Of a stretch of DNA of 64,000 nt, positions 16,142 through 26,213 are shown piece by piece. The stretch lies in assembly GCF_000959725.1 (NCBI RefSeq), contig NZ_CP009322.1, positions 1,240,001 through 1,304,000 on the forward strand, in the 5' to 3' direction. This DNA comes from Burkholderia gladioli (GTDB taxonomy: Bacteria; Pseudomonadota; Gammaproteobacteria; Burkholderiales; Burkholderiaceae). The translations under genes were made by a program, and so were the position numbers. The notes beneath the pieces were generated by a model. It was not told where the DNA came from, made no database searches, and saw only the letters and a list, made by a program, of their open reading frames with translations. Within the stretch, counting starts at the first letter, position 1. Every line of letters starts with the position of its first letter.

Positions 16142-17320
16142 ATGACCGCTGCCTCGCTCGACCCGACCGCTTTCTCCCTCGATGCCGCCTCGCTGGCCGC
16201 GCGTCTCGATGCCGTGTTCGACCAGGCGCTGCGCGAACGGCGCCTGGTCGGCGCGGTGGCGATCGTCGCGCGGCACGGCGAGATCCTGTATCGCCGCGCC
16301 CAGGGCCTGGCCGACCGAGAGGCAGGTCGGCCGATGCGCGAGGACACGCTGTTCCGGCTCGCTTCGGTGACCAAGCCGATCGTCGCGCTGGCGGTGCTGC
16401 GGCTGGTGGCGCGCGGCGAACTCGCGCTCGACGCGCCGGTCACGCGCTGGTTGCCCGAATTCCGGCCGCGGCTGGCCGACGGCAGCGAGCCGCTCGTCAC
16501 GATTCACCACCTGCTCACGCACACGTCGGGGCTCGGCTACTGGCTGCTCGAGGGCGCCGGCTCCGTGTACGACCGGCTCGGCATCTCGGACGGCATCGAC
16601 CTGCGCGACTTCGATCTCGACGAAAACCTGCGCCGCCTCGCCTCGGCGCCGCTGTCCTTCGCGCCGGGCAGCGGCTGGCAGTATTCGCTGGCGCTCGACG
16701 TGCTCGGCGCGGTGGTCGAGCGCGCCACCGGGCAGCCGCTGGCCGCGGCGGTGGACGCGTTGGTCGCCCAGCCGCTCGGCATGCGCGATTGCGGTTTCGT
16801 CTCGGCGGAGCCCGAGCGCTTCGCCGTGCCTTACCACGACGGCCAGCCGGAGCCGGTGCGCATGCGCGACGGCATCGAGGTGCCGCTGCCGGAAGGCCAC
16901 GGCGCGGCCGTGCGTTTCGCGCCCTCCCGCGTGTTCGAGCCGGGCGCCTATCCCTCGGGCGGCGCCGGCATGTACGGCTCGGCCGACGACGTCCTGCGCG
17001 CGCTCGAGGCGATCCGCGCCAATCCCGGTTTCCTGCCCGAGACGCTGGCCGACGCGGCGCGCCGCGACCAGGCCGGAGTCGGCGCCGAGACGCGCGGCCC
17101 CGGCTGGGGCTTCGGCTACCTGAGCGCGGTGCTCGACGATCCGGCCGCGGCCGGCACCCCGCAGCACGCCGGGACGCTGCAATGGGGCGGCGTCTATGGC
17201 CATTCCTGGTTCGTCGACCGCGCGCTGGGACTCAGCGTGCTGCTGCTCACCAATACCGCCTACGAAGGCATGTCGGGCCCGCTGACGATCGCCTTGCGCG
17301 ACGCCGTCTACGCGCGCTGA
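16142..17320 (+). CDS. Serine hydrolase, class C beta-lactamase family
   Basis: A 392-residue protein of the beta-lactamase/EstB esterase fold. The catalytic SxxK is SVTK at 75-78, and Tyr181 (GWQYSLALD) matches the Y-x-(N/S) motif. GHSWF near the C-terminus replaces the KTG box. This replacement is typical of esterases and peptidases of the family rather than true beta-lactamases. No signal peptide is seen, so it is likely cytosolic, as in the EstB esterase of Burkholderia gladioli. The substrate is not determinable. The gene stands alone, with the pcaHG operon convergent to it. Confidence 0.85.
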   Translation: MTAASLDPTAFSLDAASLAARLDAVFDQALRERRLVGAVAIVARHGEILYRRAQGLADREAGRPMREDTLFRLASVTKPIVALAVLRLVARGELALDAPVTRWLPEFRPRLADGSEPLVTIHHLLTHTSGLGYWLLEGAGSVYDRLGISDGIDLRDFDLDENLRRLASAPLSFAPGSGWQYSLALDVLGAVVERATGQPLAAAVDALVAQPLGMRDCGFVSAEPERFAVPYHDGQPEPVRMRDGIEVPLPEGHGAAVRFAPSRVFEPGAYPSGGAGMYGSADDVLRALEAIRANPGFLPETLADAARRDQAGVGAETRGPGWGFGYLSAVLDDPAAAGTPQHAGTLQWGGVYGHSWFVDRALGLSVLLLTNTAYEGMSGPLTIALRDAVYAR

Positions 17321-17366
17321 GCGGCACGGCATGGCTGGGGCCGCCCCCAGCCCCCGCCGGAGCACG

Positions 17367-17393
17367 AAAAAAAGCCGGGGCATCGGCCCCGGC
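17367..17393 (-). terminator. Rho-independent terminator of pcaHG
   Basis: On the minus strand an 8-bp GC stem (17386-17393 with 17374-17381) with a 4-base loop runs directly into seven T (17373-17367). It lies 47 bases past the pcaG stop. A clear intrinsic terminator. Confidence 0.85.
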
Positions 17394-17439
17394 CTTCATC
17401 GCCTTGCCGAGCCGGCCACGCCGGCCGGTCATGTCGGCT

Positions 17440-18030
17440 TCACAGATCGAAGAACACCGTTTCCCGCTCGCCCTGCATGTGGATGTCGAAGCGATAGACG
17501 CTCACGCCGTTCGCCGTGCTTTCGCGACGCGCGATCAAGGTCTGGCGGCGCGCCGCCGGCACCGTCTCGAGCACCGGGTCCGCCGCGTTGGCGGCCGATT
17601 CGTCGTCGAAGTAGAGGCGCGTGAAGGCATGCGTGAGCACGCCGCGCATCATCACCGTGACGTCCACATGCGGCGCGCCGGCGGCGGTTGGGGCCGGTTT
17701 CACGGTGCGCACCACGAAGCGATGCTGCGCATCGGTGCCCGTGCCGACCCGCGCGAAACCCGTGAAGCCGCTCGTCGCCGCCTCGGCGCGCGAGGCCGGG
17801 AAGCGACCGCTCGCGTCCACCTGGGTGAATTCCAGCATGGCGTCGAGGATGGTCTTGCCGTCGCCGTCGAACACCTGGCCGATCAGCACGATCTGCTCGC
17901 CCGCCGCGTGCGGCTCGGCGATGTCGGGCGAGAACAGGCTCTTCATGTCGAAGTTGTACTGCTCGGGGCAGAGGCCGTAGGCGAAGTAGGGGCCGACGGT
18001 CTGGGAAGGGGTCTGTTTCAGCGTCGTCAT
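17440..18030 (-). CDS. pcaG: Protocatechuate 3,4-dioxygenase alpha subunit
   Basis: A 196-residue alpha subunit of the intradiol dioxygenase that opens protocatechuate to 3-carboxy-cis,cis-muconate in the beta-ketoadipate pathway. The start (KQTPSQTVGPYFAYGL) and HVDVTVMMRGVLTHAFTRLYF are the family signatures. As expected for the alpha chain it lacks the iron ligands held by PcaH. It follows pcaH with a 2-base gap and is closed by an intrinsic terminator. Length is close to the 200 residues usual for PcaG. Confidence 0.96.
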   Translation of the reverse strand: MTTLKQTPSQTVGPYFAYGLCPEQYNFDMKSLFSPDIAEPHAAGEQIVLIGQVFDGDGKTILDAMLEFTQVDASGRFPASRAEAATSGFTGFARVGTGTDAQHRFVVRTVKPAPTAAGAPHVDVTVMMRGVLTHAFTRLYFDDESAANAADPVLETVPAARRQTLIARRESTANGVSVYRFDIHMQGERETVFFDL

Positions 18031-18032
18031 GA

Positions 18033-18737
18033 TCAGCGCTCCATCGGGGTGGCGTCGCGGCCGCGCAGCACGATGTCGAATTCGTAGCCGAGCGCGTAAC
18101 CTTCCTCGGTGACGTCGAGCGTGAAGCGCGAGACCAGTCGATCGCGCGCCTGTTCGGGCGTGCCCTGGAAGATCGGGTCGTATTGCAGCAGCGGGTCGCC
18201 GGGGAAGTACATCTGGGTGACCAGGCGCGAGCCGAAATAATCGCCGAACAGCGAGAAATGGATATGGTTGGGGCGCCAGGCGTTCGGGTGGTTGCCCCAG
18301 GGATAGGCGCCGGGCTTGATGGTCAGGAAGCGGTAGCGGCCCTGGTCGTCGGTCAGGCAGCGGCCCGCGCCGAGGAAGTTCGGGTCGAGCGGCGCGTCGT
18401 GCTGGTCGGCCTTGTGGACGTAGCGGCCGGCGGCATTGGCCTGCCAGACCTCCACCAGGGTATTGCGCACCGGCTTGCCGCCCTCGTCGAGCACGCGGCC
18501 CGTGACGATGATCCGCTCGCCCAGCGGCTCGCCGTTCTTCACGGCATTGCGCGTCAGGTCGTGGTCGAGCGCGCCGAGGTCGTCGGTGCCGTAGACCGGC
18601 ACGAACTGGTTGCGCAGCTTCTCCTTGAGCGGCACCAGCGGCTGCGTCGGGCCGCGCTTGACCGAGGAACGATATTCGGGGTGCACATAGGCGGGATGCG
18701 AGGGCCAGTCGCGCGGGCTGAGGATGGAATCGTCCAT
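18033..18737 (-). CDS. pcaH: Protocatechuate 3,4-dioxygenase beta subunit
   Basis: A 234-residue catalytic subunit. The four iron(III) ligands are in place: Tyr106 (AGRYVHK), Tyr145 (GAYPWGN), and His158/His160 (PNHIHFSLFG), equal to the two Tyr and two His of the Pseudomonas enzyme. It pairs with PcaG to open the protocatechuate ring. First gene of the pcaHG operon, divergent from pcaQ, which should activate it. No other pca genes are in the window, so the remaining pathway is elsewhere. Confidence 0.97.
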   Translation of the reverse strand: MDDSILSPRDWPSHPAYVHPEYRSSVKRGPTQPLVPLKEKLRNQFVPVYGTDDLGALDHDLTRNAVKNGEPLGERIIVTGRVLDEGGKPVRNTLVEVWQANAAGRYVHKADQHDAPLDPNFLGAGRCLTDDQGRYRFLTIKPGAYPWGNHPNAWRPNHIHFSLFGDYFGSRLVTQMYFPGDPLLQYDPIFQGTPEQARDRLVSRFTLDVTEEGYALGYEFDIVLRGRDATPMER

Positions 18738-18826
18738 CGCGGGGTCTCCTGTCTGGTATTGGCGGGGATGACGAGACTTTAGCCAAGAGCGAAAGTTATG
18801 CAAAATGACGTTTCGTCTTATCTCGT

Positions 18827-18841
18827 ATAACCAGACGTTAT
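18827..18841. promoter_or_regulatory. PcaQ binding site candidate
   Basis: ATAACCAGACGTTAT has perfect 5-bp arms (ATAAC / GTTAT) and fits the T-N11-A dyad of LysR proteins. It is close to the ATAACC-N4-GGTTAA motif described for PcaQ in rhizobia. It covers the pcaQ start codon and lies 90 bases upstream of pcaH, fitting activation of pcaHG with autorepression of pcaQ. Confidence 0.6.
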
Positions 18842-19829
18842 GGAAAACCGTATCGCCGACGGCCGGGTCAAGTTCCGGCACCTGCAGTGTTTCCTGGCCG
18901 TGGCCCAGCTGGGCGGCGTGCAGAAGGCCGCCGAAAGCCTGTCGATCACGCAGCCGGCGGTCTCGAAGACGATCGCCGAGCTCGAGTCGCTGCTCGGCGT
19001 GAAGCTGTTCGAGCGCGGCCGGCAGGGCGCCCGGCCGACCCGCGAGGGCCAGCTGTTCCTGCCTCACGCGAGCGCCTGCGTGCTGGCGCTGCGCCAGGGC
19101 GTGGGCCTGCTGGCCGGCGAGAGCGGCGAGGCGGCCGCCACGCTGGAGATCGGCATGCTGCCGACCGTGGCCGCCTCGCTCGCGCCGGCCGTGATGAAGG
19201 CGCTGACCGCCCGCCTGCCGCGCGTGATCGTGCGGATCGCGACCGACCCCAACGCGCGGCTGCTGGAGCGCCTCAAGTCGGGCGAGATCGAGTGTGCGAT
19301 CGGCCGGCTCTCCGAGCCCGAGCGCATGGTCGGCCTGTCCTTCGAGCAGCTCTACAACGAGCCGCTGGTGGCGTTGGTGCGCGCCGGCCATCCGCTGGCG
19401 GGCCATCCCGCGCCGGCCGGCGAACTGGGCCGCTACCCGGTGGTGGTGCCGCCTTACGGCACCCTGATCCGGCAGTCGGCCGAGCAGATGCTGGCCGCCT
19501 GCGGGGCGCCGCCGCTGGAAGCCTTCGTCGAGGTGCTGTCGGTCTCGGTGGGCCGCGCGCTGGCGCTGGAGAACGATGCCGTCTGGTTCGTGCCGCGATA
19601 TGCGGCCGAATACGACCTGGCTGCTCGCACCCTGGTGCGCCTGGCGTTGCCGGCCGAGGGCGCCGACGAGCTGGTGGGGCTGATCCTGCGCACCGACGCG
19701 CGCCCCTCGCCGGCCGCGCAGGCATTGATTGACGCGGTGCGCAATGTTGCGCGCGATCGTTTCGCGCGTTTCGCGACACGGCGTACGGGAACCCGCAATC
19801 GACGTGGTTCCGCGGCGCCGCATCGGTGA
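18840..19829 (+). CDS. pcaQ: LysR-type activator of protocatechuate catabolism, PcaQ
   Basis: A 329-residue LysR regulator. The N-terminal winged helix (FRHLQCFLAVAQLGGVQKAAESL, written here over residues 12-34) and the effector domain match the PcaQ/GbpR subgroup. Divergent orientation to pcaHG is the standard arrangement. The product or a pathway intermediate such as carboxymuconate is the known type of inducer. The C-terminal 20 residues are basic and outside the usual fold. The first TGA overlaps the region where the downstream diguanylate cyclase frame opens. Confidence 0.92.
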   Translation: MENRIADGRVKFRHLQCFLAVAQLGGVQKAAESLSITQPAVSKTIAELESLLGVKLFERGRQGARPTREGQLFLPHASACVLALRQGVGLLAGESGEAAATLEIGMLPTVAASLAPAVMKALTARLPRVIVRIATDPNARLLERLKSGEIECAIGRLSEPERMVGLSFEQLYNEPLVALVRAGHPLAGHPAPAGELGRYPVVVPPYGTLIRQSAEQMLAACGAPPLEAFVEVLSVSVGRALALENDAVWFVPRYAAEYDLAARTLVRLALPAEGADELVGLILRTDARPSPAAQALIDAVRNVARDRFARFATRRTGTRNRRGSAAPHR

Positions 19830-19888
19830 TAATGGCCGCTCGGCACACTTCACGGATACCGCTCCGCTCGGCGGTCCGCACGACAACG

Positions 19889-21406
19889 ATGGATGACAGT
19901 ACTGCCGGACGGCGCGGATGGAGAGATCCGTCGCCCCGGATGCCGCTGGGATATCTGGTGATCGCGGGCGGCGTCGCGATCGCCCTGGTGATGATGACGA
20001 TCTGCGCAGCGATCCTTCGGGACAGCCGCGTGGACGCATTCGAACGCGCGCAGGACGGGGCGCGCAACACCCTGCTGATGATCGAGCGCGACGTGGCGCG
20101 CAGCCTCCATATCGACGACCTGGTCCTGCAGGGCGTCGCGGCCGGCCTGCGCGACCCGGCGCTGGCGGGCTTGCCGGTCGGCATGCGGCGGCGCCTGCTG
20201 TTCGATCGCGCGGCAGCGGCCAACGACATCGGCGGCATCTACGTGCTCGACGCGAACGGGCGCATGACGCTGTCCTCGAACGATATCGACACCGGCGACG
20301 AGCGCTTCGACGACCGCGATTTCTTCTCCGTGCAGCGCGACGATCCCGATGCCGGCCTGTTCGTCAGCAGCCCCTACGCGACGGTGATGCACGGCGAGGA
20401 TCCCAGCATCGCGCTGTCGCGGCGCCTGAACGGCCCGGACGGCAAGTTCGCCGGGGTGGTGGTGCTGTCGGTGCGGCTGGAGTATTTCCGGCGCCTGTTC
20501 GCCGGGCTCACGCTGGGCCCGCACGGCGCGATCGCGCTGATCCACACCAATGGCCGCCTGATCATGCGCGCGCCCAGCGACGCCACCCTGATCGGACGCG
20601 ACCTGCGCGGCACCGGCCCCTACACGCGGATGCTCAGCGGCGGCAGCTCCTTCGTCGACACCGCCTCGATCGACGGCGTGCGCCGCAGCTACCTGTTCCA
20701 GCGCCTGCCGCGGCTGCCGGTGATCGTGCAGGTGGCGGTGGCCGAGCAGGACGTCTATGCCGAATGGCGCCGCCGCGCCTGGCGCTTCGGGATCCTGACC
20801 GGCGCCTTCGGCATCGCATTCGTGGTGCTGAGCGCGTTCCTGGCCCATTCGCTGTGGCGCAAGTCCGAGGCCGAGGCGGCGCTGGCGCGCCTGGCCGGCA
20901 CCGACAGCCTGACCGGGCTGCCGAACCGGCGCTCGCTGGATGCCTCGCTGGAGCGCGAATGGCGCCGCGCGGTGCGTGCGAGGCGGCCGCTTGCGATCCT
21001 GTTCGTCGATATCGACCACTTCAAGCGCTACAACGACGAATACGGGCACACGCTCGGCGACGAGGTGCTGGCCTCGGTATCGGCCCGCATCGCCCAGCAG
21101 GCGCTGCGCTCGCACGACGTGGTGGCGCGCTACGGCGGCGAGGAGTTCGTGGTGGTGCTGCCTGACACCGACAGCGCCGGCGCGCGCACCGTGGCCGAGC
21201 GGATCCGCGATGCGGTGCGCCAGCTCGGGATCGAGCATGCCGGCGCCGAGTCGGGCTACGTGACGGTCAGCGTGGGCGTGGCGACCTGGCGCCCCGATGC
21301 CGGTTACCCGACCAACGTGGCGGTGGTGATCGACGCGGCCGACCAGGCGCTGTATCGCGCCAAGGCCAGCGGGCGCAACCGCGTGTTCGAGGCCGAGATG
21401 GCCTGA
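19889..21406 (+). CDS. Membrane-bound diguanylate cyclase with periplasmic Cache-type sensor
   Basis: A 505-residue enzyme that makes c-di-GMP from GTP. Two membrane helices (about 19-42 and 308-332) flank a periplasmic PAS/Cache-like sensor. The catalytic domain contains DSLTGLPNRRSL, FVDIDHFKRYND and an intact GGEEF at 416-420, so it should be active. An inhibitory site RSHD (407-410) stands five residues before it, so feedback control is expected. In-frame starts also exist at 19826 (GTG) and 19832 (ATG); none has a strong ribosome site. It is convergent with the amyloid cluster and its VpsR-like regulator, a member of a family that can respond to c-di-GMP. Confidence 0.92.
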   Translation: MDDSTAGRRGWRDPSPRMPLGYLVIAGGVAIALVMMTICAAILRDSRVDAFERAQDGARNTLLMIERDVARSLHIDDLVLQGVAAGLRDPALAGLPVGMRRRLLFDRAAAANDIGGIYVLDANGRMTLSSNDIDTGDERFDDRDFFSVQRDDPDAGLFVSSPYATVMHGEDPSIALSRRLNGPDGKFAGVVVLSVRLEYFRRLFAGLTLGPHGAIALIHTNGRLIMRAPSDATLIGRDLRGTGPYTRMLSGGSSFVDTASIDGVRRSYLFQRLPRLPVIVQVAVAEQDVYAEWRRRAWRFGILTGAFGIAFVVLSAFLAHSLWRKSEAEAALARLAGTDSLTGLPNRRSLDASLEREWRRAVRARRPLAILFVDIDHFKRYNDEYGHTLGDEVLASVSARIAQQALRSHDVVARYGGEEFVVVLPDTDSAGARTVAERIRDAVRQLGIEHAGAESGYVTVSVGVATWRPDAGYPTNVAVVIDAADQALYRAKASGRNRVFEAEMA

Positions 21407-21433
21407 GCGGCGCGAGCGCGTCGTCTTGCTCTT

Positions 21434-21457
21434 CGAGGCCGGCTCCGGCCTCGTTTT
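21434..21457 (+). terminator. Terminator of the diguanylate cyclase gene
   Basis: Perfect stem (21434-21442 with 21445-21453, effective loop of about four bases) followed by TTTT on the plus strand. It sits in the 55-base gap between the two convergent genes. Confidence 0.8.
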
Positions 21458-21461
21458 CCCT

Positions 21462-22928
<1,467 letters not shown>

Positions 22929-22948
22929 GATGGGCTCCGGCGCGACGA

Positions 22949-24373
22949 TCAGAACGTGTACGGGAAACGCACGCCGACCACGAAGTTCGGCGCGTCCGGC
23001 GTGAGGCCGACCGCCACCGAGGCATTCATCGTCAGGTGCTTGTTGAAGACGTGGTTGAGGCCGAAGTTCAGCGTCGACGCGGTGGTCTGGCTGCCCGGCA
23101 CCTTCTGCCACGATTCGCCGGGCGCCTTGGTCTTGGTTTCCGGCTCGAAGGCGAGCGTGTAGGCGATGCTGGCCGAATCGCGCTCGGAGAAGGCCAGCGC
23201 CACGCCGCCGCCGATCTGCACGATGTCGCCGAGCTTGACCTTGGCCGGCTGCGTCTGGCCGACCACCGAGGAGATGTCGGAGAACGAGCGCGCCACGTTG
23301 TAGGTGTAGGACAGGCTGCCGAACAGCACGATCGGATCGTAGGTCTTCAGCACCGACATGCCGGCCGTGATGCTCCAGAAACCGGTGCCGGTGGGCAGCG
23401 TGTCCGGGGCGACCAGGTTGGTGTTGTTCGGATCGATCTGGCGCAGCTTGATGCCGAACGGCGAGGTGCCGGTGGGTGCCTTCACGCGCAGGCTGCCGAC
23501 CACGTCGGGCAGGTTCTGCGTCTCCTTCAGGAACTGGTAGTAGATCCCGAAGTTGACGTCGCCCAGCGCGTGCGAGGTGCCGCTCGCATCGGACAAGGTG
23601 CTGGCCGCGCCGCCCGCACCGCCGACGATGAAGCTGCTGGTGCGGTAGACATAGGGCACGTCGACGTCGACGTTGATGCGGCTGGTCAGCCCGTAGCGCA
23701 CGTCGACGTCGCTGGAGAGCTGGTGCGACTTGGTCTGGCCGAGGTTGAGGTTGCCCAGGAAGATCGCGTCGAGCGCGAGGAAGCCTGATAACTGGAGCTG
23801 CCGGCGATCGTAGTAGGTGTCGTTGATGCCCCAGTCGATCGTCAGCTTGTGGTCGAACAGCGGCGCGTGCTCGCGCTGCACCACGGCGTTCTCGGCCTCG
23901 GTGCGGATCGGCTCGGCGGCGCGGTTGTCGGTGCCGATGGTGCCCGGCGCGGGCGCGCTGGCATTCGCGCCGGCACGCGAACCGCCGCCGCCCGAGCCTG
24001 CGCCATTCGAACCGCTCGACGCGCTGGATCCTCCGGAGCCGGAGGCGGGCGGTATCACCGGCACGCCGGTGGCCGTGCCGGTGCCGTCGCCCGGCGCGGG
24101 CGACAGCGGCGTCGCCTGGGCGAGCGTGACGGTGCCCGCCGGCGCGTCGGACAAGCCGCGCCCGCGCTGCGCCATCTCCAGGTCGACCACCTGGGCTTCG
24201 AGCGACTGGATCTTGCGCTGCTGCGCATCGACTAGTTTCATCAAGGTGTTGAGCCGATCCTCGATCGACTGGTTCGCGAGCGATTGCGCCTCGACGCTGC
24301 TCGCGATGGCGAACAGCAGCACCGCGGCCGGAATGGCCGCGAGCGTGTGACGCGGTAACGATGTGGCCTTCAT
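22949..24373 (-). CDS. FapF-like outer membrane amyloid secretion pore
   Basis: A 474-residue protein. A signal peptide (1-29) is followed by a coiled-coil segment (about 36-68, IEDRLNTLMKLVDAQQRKIQ), a Gly/Ser/Pro linker (76-150), a short helix, and a beta-barrel (173-474) ending in the outer-membrane signature PYTF. Known FapF proteins are trimers with exactly this order: coiled coil, linker, plug helix and 12-strand barrel. Assignment rests on architecture and on neighbours, not on a database match. A 176-base gap separates it from the gene upstream, so a second promoter is possible. No obvious sigma54 site is present there. It should export the repeat proteins of this cluster. Confidence 0.78.
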   Translation of the reverse strand: MKATSLPRHTLAAIPAAVLLFAIASSVEAQSLANQSIEDRLNTLMKLVDAQQRKIQSLEAQVVDLEMAQRGRGLSDAPAGTVTLAQATPLSPAPGDGTGTATGVPVIPPASGSGGSSASSGSNGAGSGGGGSRAGANASAPAPGTIGTDNRAAEPIRTEAENAVVQREHAPLFDHKLTIDWGINDTYYDRRQLQLSGFLALDAIFLGNLNLGQTKSHQLSSDVDVRYGLTSRINVDVDVPYVYRTSSFIVGGAGGAASTLSDASGTSHALGDVNFGIYYQFLKETQNLPDVVGSLRVKAPTGTSPFGIKLRQIDPNNTNLVAPDTLPTGTGFWSITAGMSVLKTYDPIVLFGSLSYTYNVARSFSDISSVVGQTQPAKVKLGDIVQIGGGVALAFSERDSASIAYTLAFEPETKTKAPGESWQKVPGSQTTASTLNFGLNHVFNKHLTMNASVAVGLTPDAPNFVVGVRFPYTF

Positions 24374-24549
24374 GGTCTACCCCCCCGGGTATGGTTTATG
24401 TCAGGAAGCGAGTTCGGCGTGCCGCTCGCCGGGGCAATCGCCCGGCGGCAAAAGGCGCGGCACATCCCTTGTGCTGTCATCGGCGTCCGTCGCGCGGGTC
24501 TGCACGCGGGCGCCATCGTTATCGATCGATCAGCGGCTTGCGCGCCGCC

Positions 24550-25377
24550 TCATTTCCTCACCGGGAAGGCAGCCTGCAGCGCCTGCAGCACGCCAGCCTG
24601 ACGCAGCGCGCCGGCCGACATCTGTTGCGTGCGCAACTGCAGCTGCAACTGGTTGGAGACGACCTGCTGGTTGCCGGTGATCTGCAACAGCTGGGCGATC
24701 GAGCCGGCCTGGGCGGCTGCGGCCGGCGCGATGGTCTGGGTGGCGAGGCCGGCCGGCGTGTTGAGCGCGAGCGTCACGCCGTTGGCGCCGAACGAGATGG
24801 CGGCGCGGATCGAGCCGTCGGCATTGGACGCGCTGGCCGAGGGCGCGTTGCTCGCGCCGGCCAGCATGGTGAGCAGCTTGCCGTTCGAGCCGAAGTCGAT
24901 CGACATGCCGTTGTTGCCGGCGTTGCCGTTGCCGGCCACCTGGGTGACCTGCGAGACGCCGTTGACGCGGATCGACTGGCCGCCGCTCGCGCCGTTGCCG
25001 GGTTGGGCGCCGGTTGGGCCGGCGTTGTCGCCGCCGACCACGCTGGCCAGCGTCTGCACCTGCGCGGAGAGCTGGTTGGCGGCATTGGCGACGATGTTGA
25101 GGGTGCCCTGGGCGACCGCCAGCGCGCCGTTGGGCAACTGCCATTGCGAGAGCAGGTTGACGACCACGCCGGAGATCATCGTCGCGTCGGCGAACTTGCC
25201 GGTCTGACGGGCCAGCACGTCGTCGTCGACCGCGACGACCGGCAGCGCCGCGGCGCCGGGCTCGCCGGCGAACGGCAGCGACATGCCGGCGGGCGAGACA
25301 GCCAGGGCGGCGCTGCCGGTGAGTGCGCAGGCGGCCGCACAGGCCGCATCGCGCAGGAACGAGAGTGAGCGATTCAT
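24550..25377 (-). CDS. Exported protein, possible FapE-like accessory subunit
   Basis: A 275-residue Sec-exported protein (signal peptide about 1-26). Residues 51-62 read DDDVLARQTGKF and are followed by a hydrophobic stretch and SQWQ. I recall a similar Asp-x-x-Leu-Ala-x-x-Arg-Gly-(Lys/Arg)-Phe pattern in Fap-associated exported proteins. The middle is rich in Asn, Gly, Ala and Gln (GNGNAGNNG), and the C-terminal 50 residues are rich in Gln. These compositions fit an extracellular amyloid accessory protein. Six-base gap to the C39 peptidase gene upstream. The motif at 51-62 recurs in the other small exported proteins of the cluster. Confidence 0.65.
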   Translation of the reverse strand: MNRSLSFLRDAACAAACALTGSAALAVSPAGMSLPFAGEPGAAALPVVAVDDDVLARQTGKFADATMISGVVVNLLSQWQLPNGALAVAQGTLNIVANAANQLSAQVQTLASVVGGDNAGPTGAQPGNGASGGQSIRVNGVSQVTQVAGNGNAGNNGMSIDFGSNGKLLTMLAGASNAPSASASNADGSIRAAISFGANGVTLALNTPAGLATQTIAPAAAAQAGSIAQLLQITGNQQVVSNQLQLQLRTQQMSAGALRQAGVLQALQAAFPVRK

Positions 25378-25383
25378 GATGGG

Positions 25384-26094
25384 TCAGAACAGGTCTGCCT
25401 TGATCAAGCCGTACTCGACGAACGGAATCGCGGCGGAGCCGGTGGACAGCGCCTGTTCGCGCAGTTTCAGCGCCAGCGATTCGTTGTTTTGCAGCAGTGG
25501 GGAATCCTCCCTGAAAGGTTTGCCGACCACCGCGAACACCAGCCCGTTCCAGGACTTCGCGAAGTCCTGCTCGAACACGATGCGGTTGCCGAGCGCGGGA
25601 TCGGCGATGAAGATGCGGCCTTCGGCGGCGCGCTTGACGATCACGAAGTGCTCGTAGCCGTCGATGTTCATCAGCACGATGACGGGGATCTGCAACTGGT
25701 AGAGCGCTTCGGTGCCGACCCGGAAGCCGCGGCCGCGCAGGCCGAGCGTCTCGACGAACTTCTTCATGTCGAGCATCGAGAAGCCGTGCTTGACGACCAC
25801 CTCGGGGGTGGAAAACTCCATCATCCGGGCGATCATCTCGGGTTCGGGGATATCGATCCCGTAGCCGTACTTGAGCAGGGTGGCGAGCGCGGCCGAGCCG
25901 CAACTGAAATCGAATTGCTGGTTGACGATGTCGCGATGACGCAGCTCGTACATCGAGCGCACCGGCTTGTGCAGCGGCACGCCGGCAAACGGCAGCGTTT
26001 CCACGCTGGCTTGCGCGACGGCTGCCGGCACCAGGGCCCAGCACGCGCACAAGGCGACGAGCCGGGCCGGCCAATGATCGGATACCGCTGACAT
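25384..26094 (-). CDS. FapD-like C39 family cysteine peptidase, periplasmic
   Basis: A 236-residue protein with a signal peptide (1-28). The C39 (double-glycine-peptidase) fold is clear: QQFDFSCGSAALATLLKYGY carries Cys65 and the oxyanion Gln, GYEHFVIVKR carries His149 and IADPALGNR carries Asp165. Unlike the C39 domain of bacteriocin ABC exporters it stands alone and is exported, as FapD is. FapD is required for Fap amyloid secretion in Pseudomonas. Start at MSAVSDHW is chosen because GGGGGAG lies 6 bases upstream. It follows the large repeat protein after a 119-base gap that contains a strong hairpin. Confidence 0.85.
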   Translation of the reverse strand: MSAVSDHWPARLVALCACWALVPAAVAQASVETLPFAGVPLHKPVRSMYELRHRDIVNQQFDFSCGSAALATLLKYGYGIDIPEPEMIARMMEFSTPEVVVKHGFSMLDMKKFVETLGLRGRGFRVGTEALYQLQIPVIVLMNIDGYEHFVIVKRAAEGRIFIADPALGNRIVFEQDFAKSWNGLVFAVVGKPFREDSPLLQNNESLALKLREQALSTGSAAIPFVEYGLIKADLF

Positions 26095-26164
26095 GGGCGT
26101 CTCCCCCGAGACTGCCGCGCGGTGCAACGAGCGCGGCGATGCGACTGGCGCGAACAGCACAAGG

Positions 26165-26204
26165 CGACGTCCCGCGCCGCCGTGATGGGCGATGCGGGAC
26201 GTCG
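26165..26204 (-). promoter_or_regulatory. Intercistronic hairpin after the major repeat protein gene
   Basis: Perfect 11-bp stem (26165-26175 with 26194-26204) around an 18-base loop, 9 bases past the stop of the large repeat protein. No T-run follows. It could protect the 3' end of the subunit mRNA or partly end transcription, giving more subunit than secretion machinery. Confidence 0.55.
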
Positions 26205-26213
26205 TGGCAGCGA

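Noticed and set aside
17440..18737. Possible complete pca gene cluster
   Set aside because: Only pcaG, pcaH and pcaQ are here; neighbours are unrelated, so the rest of the pathway is not in this window.
19826..19888. Upstream start for the diguanylate cyclase (GTG 19826 or ATG 19832)
   Set aside because: Overlaps or abuts the pcaQ stop and adds residues with no conserved character; kept as an alternative because no start has a clear ribosome site.
24374..24549. Second sigma54 promoter before the FapF-like gene
   Set aside because: GGCACG followed by GC was found on the minus strand, but the GG-GC distance is 14 rather than 12 bases, so it does not fit.
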